Positions 1 to 5,361 of a stretch of DNA of 9,791 nt are shown here, piece by piece (the stretch's first letter is position 1; each line of letters starts with the position of its first letter). The stretch lies in NCBI GenBank assembly GCA_023717585.1, contig JAMQPJ010000375.1:1-9791 (forward strand), in the 5' to 3' direction. A program made the translations under genes and the position numbers. Below the pieces are notes generated by a model, which was not told the DNA's origin, made no database searches, and was given only the letters and a program-made list of their open reading frames with translations. This stretch comes from Thermoanaerobaculia bacterium (GTDB lineage Bacteria; Acidobacteriota; Thermoanaerobaculia; UBA5066).

Positions 1-1061
1 CGCGGGTCGTTCTCCTCGGTCCAGCGCGCCCCGTCGTCCTCGGCGTCGACGCGCATCGAGCGGAACTTGAGCATGCGGAAAAGACGCCCGTCGAGGCCCA
101 TGCGCTCCTGCGCGTAAAAGATCGGCCCGCGGTCCTCGAGCCAGATCGCGAGCGCGAGGATGGGGAACAGAACCGCGAGCGCGACGAGGCCGAGTGCAGA
201 GAGTGCGACGTCCATCGTGCGCTTCACGAGCGAATTCCAGCCCTCGAGCGGCATCTGCGTCAGGTTGATGACGGGAAGGCCGTCGAAGTCCTCGACGCCG
301 GCCTTGAACGTCACGTACTGGAAGAGGTCGGGCACGACCCTCAGGTCGATCATTTCGTTGCCGACCTCCTTCAGAATCGTGAGCATCGTGCGGTGGGCCT
401 CGACGGGCAGCGCGAGGAAGACCGTGTCGACGTCGTGCGCGCGGATGAGCGTCGTGACTTCCGACGTCGTCCCGAGGACGGCGAGGCCACGATAGCCGTC
501 GGTGCGCTTGGCGGGGTCGTCGTCCGCGAACCCCACGGGCTTCAAGCCCGTCGCGGGGTGGTCGAGCAGCTTGTCGGCAAGCGCGCGCCCCGTGTGCCCG
601 GCGCCCACGATGAGGGTCCGGCGCACGCCGGCGCCCGTCGACCACATGGTCTCGAGGTACTTGCGGATCGCGAAGCGCACGAGCGAGACGAAAAGGACGT
701 CCAGGAAGAGGAAGAGGACGAGGAGCTGGCGGCTCGTGTAGGTGAAGCCCCGCCAGAAGGAGAGGAGGCCGACGAGCAGGATCGTCCCGAGAGACGCCGC
801 CACGATGACGGCGAGCACTTCGTCGATCGTCGAGCGGTCGCGCCGGATCTGATACAGGCGGTGGAAGTAGAAGACGACCGGCCAGATCGCGATCAGGATC
901 GGGATGAACGCGACGTAGTTCTCGAAAGGCTGTGCGCCCTTCGGCGTGGGCCACACCGATTCGAAGCGGATGAGCCACGCCGCGCCCAGCGCGAGCACGG
1001 TCGCGAGGACGTCGGCGGCCACGAAGAGGGCCTGGAGGCGGCGGGTCTGGCGGCGGATCAA
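1..1061 (-). CDS. Polyprenyl glycosylphosphotransferase (undecaprenyl-phosphate sugar phosphotransferase), C-terminus cut by window edge
   Basis: This is likely the membrane enzyme that transfers a sugar-1-phosphate from an NDP-sugar to undecaprenyl phosphate, the first step of exopolysaccharide or O-antigen repeat-unit assembly. About 353 residues are visible of a family usually ~450-480 long. Four hydrophobic segments lie near residues 9-33, 49-66, 82-102 and 112-133. A Rossmann-like domain follows, with LIVGAGHTG at 150-158. A further membrane segment (~285-307) leads into the bacterial sugar transferase domain: KRTMD at 280-284, GPIFYAQERMGLDG at 312-325 and KFRSM at 332-336. This is the WcaJ/WbaP-type architecture. 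The catalytic C-terminal part, including the usual DELPQ-type motif, is outside the window. The start is TTG at 1061: an in-frame stop lies a few codons upstream, GGAG (minus-strand sense, 1067-1070) sits 5 nt before it, and the TTG overlaps the previous gene's stop as TTGA. It is last of four coupled genes within the window. The substrate sugar cannot be told. Confidence 0.9.
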   Translation of the reverse strand, partial: MIRRQTRRLQALFVAADVLATVLALGAAWLIRFESVWPTPKGAQPFENYVAFIPILIAIWPVVFYFHRLYQIRRDRSTIDEVLAVIVAASLGTILLVGLLSFWRGFTYTSRQLLVLFLFLDVLFVSLVRFAIRKYLETMWSTGAGVRRTLIVGAGHTGRALADKLLDHPATGLKPVGFADDDPAKRTDGYRGLAVLGTTSEVTTLIRAHDVDTVFLALPVEAHRTMLTILKEVGNEMIDLRVVPDLFQYVTFKAGVEDFDGLPVINLTQMPLEGWNSLVKRTMDVALSALGLVALAVLFPILALAIWLEDRGPIFYAQERMGLDGRLFRMLKFRSMRVDAEDDGARWTEENDP

Positions 1062-2194
1062 ACGGACTCCGGACCACGGATTCTAACGTCTTCGGGCCCT
1101 TTTTCGGCGCGGCTTCGCGCCGCCGCGAGGGCGGTGAGGAAGCGGCCCCGGAAGACGTCCGGCGAAAAGCGGGCGGCGTTCCGGACGAGTGCGGCAGGGT
1201 CGAGCGTGAGGCCACGCAGGCGGTCGAGAGCCGTCAGGAGGCCCGCCGCGCCCGGCGCGTCGTACAGGACGCCGGTTTCTCCGTCCCGGACCGTCTCGGT
1301 CGCCCCGCCGCGGGCCAGCGCCACGACCGGCGCGCCGCACGCCTGCGCCTCCAGCGGCACGATCCCGAAATCTTCCTCTCCGGGCATCAGGACGGCCTCG
1401 GCGGTCCGGTAGCAGGCGCGCAACATGTCGTCCCTGGGAGTGTCGAGGAATCTGACCGTCTCACCAGCCCGGGCCGCGAGGCGCCCGCGCTCCGGCCCGA
1501 ATCCCGCGATGGTGAGGGGCAGGTGGCGGGTGTTGGCGGCGTCGATGGCGTCCTCGAGGCGCTTGTACGGGGCCAGCGCCGAGACGACGAGGAGACCGTT
1601 TCGGGGCGTGCCGGGCGGCGGCGGCGTGTAGAAGCCGGTATCGACGGGCGGGAAGACGACCTCCGCCTCGCGTCCCCAGAGTCGCCCGATTCGGGCCTTC
1701 ACGTTCTCCGAGTTCGCGAGGAACGCGTCGACGCGGGGCACGGCCGCACGATCCCACGCGCGGAGGGGGCCCCGCACGAGGCGCGCCGCGGCGGTCACGA
1801 GGGCCGGCCGGGCGCGGAAGTAGTCGTCGAACTGGTCGTGCAGGTACCGCACCGGCGTGTGGCAGTAGCAGAGGTGGAACGCGCCCGGAGACCTTTTCGC
1901 GTTCTTGGCGACACAGTGGGAGGTCGAGATCACGAGATCGAATCCCGACAGGTCCCATGTCTCGGAGGCGACGAAGAACAGGAGGAGCAGTTTGCGGTAG
2001 TCGGCGCGCGGCGAGACGAGCTTCTGGAGGAACGTCGTCCGTATGTCGGCGGCCTCGATCTCGGGGGGCTGCGAGCCCGGGAAGTGAAAGAGCGTGAAGA
2101 TCGGCGCCCCGGGGAACATGCGCACCAGCTCCAGCAGCACTTTCTCGCCGCCACGGGTGCCCGTCAGCCAGTCGTGGACGAGGGCGACCCTCAC
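1058..2194 (-). CDS. GT4-family glycosyltransferase (WbaZ/mannosyltransferase-like)
   Basis: A 378-residue cytoplasmic or membrane-associated GT-B fold glycosyltransferase, expected to add a sugar from a nucleotide donor to the lipid-linked glycan. The N-terminus MRVALVHDWLTGTRGGEKVL matches a well-known GT4 subgroup (VHDWLTGxRGGEKVLE). CYCHTPVRYLHDQFDDY at 109-125 is the acceptor-side motif typical of the same subgroup. The donor domain shows ALAPYKR at 206-212 and the EX7E motif as E274 to E282 (EDFGIVPLE). Length is normal for the family. The start is GTG at 2194, supported by GGAG (minus-strand sense, 2203-2206) 8 nt before it and by a 4-nt GTGA overlap with the upstream gene. Its own stop overlaps the TTG start of the phosphotransferase. 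Subgroup members are often annotated as mannosyl- or rhamnosyltransferases, but the donor here is not determinable. Confidence 0.92.
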   Translation of the reverse strand: MRVALVHDWLTGTRGGEKVLLELVRMFPGAPIFTLFHFPGSQPPEIEAADIRTTFLQKLVSPRADYRKLLLLFFVASETWDLSGFDLVISTSHCVAKNAKRSPGAFHLCYCHTPVRYLHDQFDDYFRARPALVTAAARLVRGPLRAWDRAAVPRVDAFLANSENVKARIGRLWGREAEVVFPPVDTGFYTPPPPGTPRNGLLVVSALAPYKRLEDAIDAANTRHLPLTIAGFGPERGRLAARAGETVRFLDTPRDDMLRACYRTAEAVLMPGEEDFGIVPLEAQACGAPVVALARGGATETVRDGETGVLYDAPGAAGLLTALDRLRGLTLDPAALVRNAARFSPDVFRGRFLTALAAARSRAEKGPEDVRIRGPESV

Positions 2195-3378
2195 GACGGT
2201 TGCTCCGGCTTTTCAGATGCTGTTTTTTCTTTGAATGGGGAAGAGGGAGAAGGAAAAAGAGGGGAGCTGAGAATTGCTTCGTAAACCGCGGCGGTTTGCT
2301 CCGCGACATGCGTCCATGTGAATTGAGCCGCCCGCTCCCGTCCCACCTTTCTAAGAAACCCCCTCTTCTCTTCATCTCCGAGCAACATGTTCAGAGCGTC
2401 GGCGATCGACGCGGCGTCGTGCGGGTCGAAGAACACCGCCGCGTCGCCGGCCGCTTCGCGGAGCGCCGGGATGTCCGAGCACGCGACGGGCGTGCCCGCC
2501 GCCTGCGCCTCGATCACGGGGAGGCCGAAGCCCTCCGCAAAGGAAGGGAGGACGAGCGCACGGGCATCCGCGACGAGCGCCGGCAGATCCCCGTCAGGCA
2601 CCCAGCCGGCGGCCATCGCGCCTTCGGGCAGCGTCCGCCCGGCCTCGACGCCCGCGAGAACGAGCGACAGAGCGGGATGCACCGCCCGCACGCCCGGCCA
2701 TGCGCGGAGCAGTCCGTCGAGGTTCTTGTGCGGCTTGTCGTTCCCGAGAAAGAGAAGATAAGACGAGGACGAGGAAGAAGATTCTTTGAAAGGGGAAGAG
2801 GGAGAGGGCGCCGCAGCCGGCACCGGCAGCGTCAATGCCGTGGCTCTTTCTCTTCCCCTTTCTAAGAAATCTTCTCTTACGCCATTGGGAATCACGACTA
2901 CCTTGCCGCCCCACTCGGGTCCGAAAGCAAGAATTTCCTTCTTCGTGCTTTCCGACACCGCGATGACGCGCGCGGAAAGCCGCAACGCCCTCCCGATCAT
3001 CCACCGCGCATAAACGCGCTTGGCGGGCGTCGCGTGCTCCGGCCTCGTGAGGTGCATGAGGTCGTGGATCGTGACGACCGTCGCCTGCGGCGGGAAGAAC
3101 GGGACGACGTAGTGCGGGGCGTGGAAGGCATCCGGTTTCAGCGCCGAAATCGACCGCCGCACGGCTACGAGCTCCCCGAGGGAGTAATGAGGCGCCGCGC
3201 AGGTCCGGGCGGATACGCCCGGCGGAAGGAGCCCCTCCTCGCCGGGGAGCACGAGCGCGTGGAGCTCGTATCGGTCGAGACCCGCGAGGCCGCGGAGGAG
3301 TCCACGGATGTAGGTCCCGATCCCGAAATCGCGCGCTTTGCGGGCGTCGAGGAGGACCCGTTTCCTTCGTTCGGTCAA
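2191..3378 (-). CDS. GT4-family glycosyltransferase carrying in-frame repeat insertions
   Basis: A 395-residue GT-B glycosyltransferase of the polysaccharide cluster. Visible motifs are the N-terminal GIGTYIRGL (19-27), TIHDLMHLTRP (103-112), AVSESTKKEI (140-149), VVIPNGV (161-167), the donor-domain FLGNDKPHKNLDGLL (210-224), the EX7E motif E282 to E290 (EGFGLPVIE) and the terminal FTW...VYEAIL. Two regions do not look like the family: a low-complexity insert at about 171-206, with PSPSSPFKE followed by a run of seven serines, and a C-terminal tail (372-395) that repeats PSPSSPFKE at 376-384. Both coincide with repeated, A-rich DNA that uses TTA, GTA and AGA codons rare in the neighbours. The start is TTG at 3378: GAGGAGG (minus-strand sense, 3386-3392) lies 7 nt before it, and TTGA overlaps the upstream stop. 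An ATG at 3429 is open but would give an unrelated 17-residue extension inside the preceding gene. Donor and acceptor are unknown. The insert lies between the two Rossmann domains, so activity may be retained. Confidence 0.88.
   Translation of the reverse strand: MTERRKRVLLDARKARDFGIGTYIRGLLRGLAGLDRYELHALVLPGEEGLLPPGVSARTCAAPHYSLGELVAVRRSISALKPDAFHAPHYVVPFFPPQATVVTIHDLMHLTRPEHATPAKRVYARWMIGRALRLSARVIAVSESTKKEILAFGPEWGGKVVVIPNGVREDFLERGRERATALTLPVPAAAPSPSSPFKESSSSSSSYLLFLGNDKPHKNLDGLLRAWPGVRAVHPALSLVLAGVEAGRTLPEGAMAAGWVPDGDLPALVADARALVLPSFAEGFGLPVIEAQAAGTPVACSDIPALREAAGDAAVFFDPHDAASIADALNMLLGDEEKRGFLRKVGRERAAQFTWTHVAEQTAAVYEAILSSPLFPSPSSPFKEKTASEKPEQPS
2223..2372. repeat. Inverted repeat pair 2 of the same element at the 3' end of the glycosyltransferase gene
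   Basis: The copy at 2227-2250 matches pair 1 (2782-2805) in 23 of 24 bases (TTCTTTGAA, then T or A, then GGGGAAGAGGGAGA). The opposite-facing copy at 2341-2372 shares CCTTTCTAAGAAA exactly with the pair-1 arm (2346-2358 and 2857-2869). The two arms of this pair match each other less well than in pair 1, and the spacer is about 90 nt. The first copy encodes the C-terminal tail PSPSSPFKE (376-384) and leads into a 30-nt uninterrupted purine run (2237-2266, plus strand). Confidence 0.65.
2776..2875. repeat. Inverted repeat pair 1 of a purine-rich interspersed element inside a glycosyltransferase gene
   Basis: The arm at 2776-2808 (plus strand) and the reverse complement of the arm at 2844-2875 align over about 31 positions with 3 mismatches and 1 gap, sharing GAAAGGGGAAGAG exactly; the loop is 35 nt. 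In the minus-strand gene they encode FLERGRER (171-178) and PSPSSPFKE (191-199). The codons in the upstream arm (GTA, TTA, several AGA) are unlike the G/C-ending codons around them. In mRNA the two arms could form a long imperfect hairpin. No transposase or target-site duplication is visible. Confidence 0.75.
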
Positions 3379-4460
3379 TCGAGCGCCTCCTCGAACAGGA
3401 CTCGCACCTTCGCGGCAGCCGCCGCCCACGTGAAGCTCGCGGCGCGCCGGGGACCTTCGACGGCCGCGCGCCCGCGGAAGGCGTCGTCGTCGTGCGCGCG
3501 TTCGAGGGCCTGGGCGATGTCCGGAACGCTCATGGGGTCGGGCAGAAGGCCGGCGCCGCCCATGACCTCCGGCAGCGACGATGCCGACGAGCCCACGACG
3601 GGTGTGCCCTGCGCCATCGCCTCGAGGGGCGGAAGACCGAAGCCCTCGTACAGGCTCGGGTAGGCGAAGACCCGCGCGTCCCTCAGCCAGCGTTCCCTCT
3701 CGCCCGCGCCGAGATAGCCCGCGAGCGCGATGCGAGAGGCGTGCCTCGAACGCGCGACGTTGCCCGCGAAGCCTTCCATTCCCCAGCCGTCTCCGCCCGC
3801 GAGGACGAGGTCGGGGAAATCCGGGCGGCGGTCCCAGATCGTCTCCATCGCCGCGACCAGCCGGGCGACGTTCTTGCGCGGCTCGAGCGTACCCAGATAA
3901 AGGACGTACGGCCTCCCCGCGTGCGGCGCCTCGCCGCCCGTTCCAGGCGCGTCGGATTCGATGCCGTTATGCACCACGCGCGTCTTGCCGGCCGCGTCCG
4001 GGAACGCGGCCACGAGGTCTCGCCGCGTGGCCTCCGACACGGCCGCGATCCGGCGCGCGCGGCGGACGGTCGCGCCGATGAACGGCGTGAAGCCGAGGCG
4101 GTTCTTCGGCGAATGCCATTGGGGGAAGAGTACGGGCGTGAGATCGTGCACGGTCGCGACGCCGGGGAGCCCGCACGCGAGCGGCAGGATGCCGAGGCTC
4201 CCGAAGAACGCGTCGGCGCCGGCGCGGCGGGCTGCCGGGCCGGCGACCGTCTGCAGCCAGAACGTGCCCGGGAGCGCGGGGGTCGGGGGCACGGCCACCC
4301 GTCCCTCGAGACGGGGGGACACGAGGACGCGACGCGGCGACAGGAGGACGAAGCTGTCCTCGGGCCGGGCACGAAGCCAGGCGGAGAGCAGCCCGTCGAG
4401 GTAGCGGCCAACGCCAGTCGGACGCTCCTCGAGCGGGCGCGCGTCGACGGCGATGCGCAT
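3375..4460 (-). CDS. GT4-family glycosyltransferase, first gene of the polysaccharide operon
   Basis: A 361-residue GT-B fold glycosyltransferase resembling the MtfB/WbaZ-type enzymes of capsule and O-antigen clusters. Motifs in order: MRIAVDARPL with TGVGRYLDGLL (15-25), TVHDLTPVLFP (103-113), AAVSEATRRDLV (139-150), VVHNGI (162-167), LGTLEPRKN (189-197), LAGYLG (246-251) and the EX7E motif E272 to E280 (EGFGLPPLE), followed by AMAQGTPVVG. Length is normal and no signal peptide is seen. It is related to the next gene downstream (same motif series), so the two may be old duplicates with different donor sugars. The ATG at 4460 is the best start. No Shine-Dalgarno lies at usable distance, but a TATAAC box ends about 8 nt upstream, so the message may be leaderless. 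Its stop TGA (3375-3377) is embedded in the TTG start of the next gene. Confidence 0.9.
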   Translation of the reverse strand: MRIAVDARPLEERPTGVGRYLDGLLSAWLRARPEDSFVLLSPRRVLVSPRLEGRVAVPPTPALPGTFWLQTVAGPAARRAGADAFFGSLGILPLACGLPGVATVHDLTPVLFPQWHSPKNRLGFTPFIGATVRRARRIAAVSEATRRDLVAAFPDAAGKTRVVHNGIESDAPGTGGEAPHAGRPYVLYLGTLEPRKNVARLVAAMETIWDRRPDFPDLVLAGGDGWGMEGFAGNVARSRHASRIALAGYLGAGERERWLRDARVFAYPSLYEGFGLPPLEAMAQGTPVVGSSASSLPEVMGGAGLLPDPMSVPDIAQALERAHDDDAFRGRAAVEGPRRAASFTWAAAAAKVRVLFEEALD

Positions 4461-4468
4461 GCTTCCAT

Positions 4469-4476
4469 GTTATATT
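4469..4476. promoter_or_regulatory. Overlapping divergent -10-like boxes between the polysaccharide and fatty-acid blocks
   Basis: The 52-bp gap between the two divergent genes contains the only A/T-rich patch in the area. On the plus strand TATATT (4471-4476) could be the -10 of the yceD-fab block. On the minus strand TATAAC (4474-4469) could be the -10 of the glycosyltransferase operon. The two boxes overlap, so polymerase could occupy only one orientation at a time. Neither has a recognisable TTGACA-like -35 at 16-18 bp. The assignment rests on composition and position only. Confidence 0.35.
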
Positions 4477-4480
4477 CCGC

Positions 4481-4505
4481 GGCTCCTCTTCGTTGAGGAG
4501 GAGCC
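4481..4505 (+). promoter_or_regulatory. Hairpin enclosing the yceD Shine-Dalgarno
   Basis: GGCTCCTC at 4481-4488 is an exact inverted match to GAGGAGCC at 4498-4505. Adding a G-U, a U-A and a C-G pair extends the stem to 11 bp (4481-4491 with 4495-4505) around a 3-nt GTT loop. The Shine-Dalgarno GAGGAGGAG (4495-4503) lies entirely inside the 3' arm, and the ATG is 7 nt past the stem. If the transcript starts near 4481, as TATATT at 4471-4476 would predict, this is the first thing in the mRNA and would limit ribosome access. The inverted repeat is directly visible; the regulatory role is inferred. Confidence 0.5.
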
Positions 4506-4512
4506 TTTTCCC

Positions 4513-5118
4513 ATGGATCTGAACCTCGAAGCGGCTTTTGACGAGCCGATTGATCTTTCTCATCAGTTCGACTTTCCGGCCGCCGATCTCGCGCGTCCCG
4601 AGCTCGTTTCGCTGTCCTACGTGTCATTCACGGGCCGGCTCGAGCGCCATGAGCCCGGCTTCGTCCTGAACGGCCACGTCGTTTTCGACGGCGTCACGGC
4701 GTGCGCCCGCTGCCTCGCTCACGTTCCTTTCCGCCGCTCGAGCGAGGCCTACTGGCTCTTCGCTCCCGCGCACGCGAAGCCGCGCGAGGAGAGGCAGGAG
4801 CGGCCCGACAAACCCGCGCCGAAGGCGGCGAAGACGGATCGGGCCGAAAGAGGCGAGAAGGGCGACCCGGAGGACGGCCTCGAGCTCTCCCGGGAGGATC
4901 TCGACGTCCTCTACTACGACGAACTCGTCGTCCCCTTCGACCCTCTCGTCGAGGAGCAGGTGCAGCTCGAGCTTCCGCTCAAGGCCCTCTGCCGCGACGA
5001 CTGCCGCGGGCTCTGCCCGATGTGCGGGGCCGACCGGAACCTCGCCCCGTGCGCCTGCAAGGCTCCGGCGGACGAGCGCTGGAAAACGCTCCGAACTCTT
5101 CTCGATCCCGGGAACTAA
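4513..5118 (+). CDS. yceD: YceD/DUF177 family protein with cysteine motifs
   Basis: A 201-residue DUF177 protein (YceD in E. coli, YlbN in Bacillus), a family that almost always sits directly before rpmF. Its exact role is not settled; it has been linked to rRNA and ribosome biogenesis. The family pattern is seen as CARCL (C64, C67) and, near the C-terminus, C160-x3-C164-x3-C168-P-M-C171-G plus C180 and C182, a probable metal-binding cluster. LYYDELVVPFDPLVEEQVQLELP (about 133-155) is the typical acidic core. Between the two halves lies an unusually long, highly charged Lys/Glu/Arg/Pro linker at about 86-121, which makes the protein longer than E. coli YceD (about 173 residues). I chose the ATG at 4513 because GAGGAGGAG ends 9 nt before it and the conserved sequence begins there. 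An in-frame ATG at 4453 would overlap the divergent gene. Confidence 0.9.
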   Translation: MDLNLEAAFDEPIDLSHQFDFPAADLARPELVSLSYVSFTGRLERHEPGFVLNGHVVFDGVTACARCLAHVPFRRSSEAYWLFAPAHAKPREERQERPDKPAPKAAKTDRAERGEKGDPEDGLELSREDLDVLYYDELVVPFDPLVEEQVQLELPLKALCRDDCRGLCPMCGADRNLAPCACKAPADERWKTLRTLLDPGN

Positions 5119-5151
5119 AACCGCGTTTCTTCCGTCCTCGCCTTCGCAGCG

Positions 5152-5164
5152 TGTGACCGTCACA
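5152..5164. promoter_or_regulatory. 13-nt perfect palindrome abutting the rpmF ribosome-binding site
   Basis: TGTGAC-C-GTCACA is a perfect inverted repeat around a single central base in the 56-bp yceD-rpmF gap. Its last base touches the rpmF Shine-Dalgarno AGGAG (5164-5168). It could be a dimeric repressor operator or, in RNA, a 5-bp stem with a CCG loop. It resembles half-sites of Crp/Fnr-type operators, but the spacing (3 rather than 6 between TGTGA and TCACA) does not fit those factors. No -10 box is evident next to it. Confidence 0.3.
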
Positions 5165-5174
5165 GGAGATCGCC

Positions 5175-5360
5175 ATGCCGAATCCGAAACATCGCCACAG
5201 CAAGACGCGTCGCGACTTGCGCCGCGCCCACGACTTCCTGAAGCCCAAGCAGACATCGAAGTGCACGAATTGCGGCACGGAGAAGCTCCCGCACCGGGTG
5301 TGTCCGTCCTGCGGGCACTACAAGGGCCGGGAAGTCATGAGCGGGGCCGAGAAGGCCTGA
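5175..5360 (+). CDS. rpmF: 50S ribosomal protein L32
   Basis: A 61-residue basic protein of the large ribosomal subunit. The N-terminus MPNPKHRHSKTRRDLRRAHDF is the signature of L32 (MxxPKxxxSxxRxxxRRxH). The C-terminal half carries a zinc-ribbon pattern, C-T-N-C near residues 34-37 and C-P-S-C near 47-50, followed by GHYKGREV. So this is the four-cysteine, zinc-binding form rather than the cysteine-free form some bacteria keep for zinc shortage. AGGAG at 5164-5168 precedes the ATG by 6 nt. It sits in its classical place between yceD and plsX, coupling ribosome and membrane-lipid synthesis in one operon. The plsX start follows one base after its stop. Confidence 0.97.
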   Translation: MPNPKHRHSKTRRDLRRAHDFLKPKQTSKCTNCGTEKLPHRVCPSCGHYKGREVMSGAEKA

Positions 5361-5361
5361 C

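Noticed and set aside
393..1412. Plus-strand open frame of 339 codons across the phosphotransferase and the third glycosyltransferase
   Set aside because: Low-complexity Arg/Glu/Asp-rich translation, antisense to two clear genes, and no ribosome site supports it.
2237..2266. The 30-nt purine run as a triplex (H-DNA) element in its own right
   Set aside because: It lacks clear mirror symmetry and is better explained as part of the repeat copy plus adjoining A/G-rich tail.
3379..3429. ATG at 3429 as start of the middle glycosyltransferase
   Set aside because: It would add 17 unconserved residues within the upstream gene. The TTG at 3378 has an excellent GAGGAGG site and the operon's typical stop/start overlap.
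5152..5164. Palindrome before rpmF as a Crp/Fnr site
   Set aside because: Half-site spacing is 3 bp instead of 6, so it does not fit that family's operator geometry.
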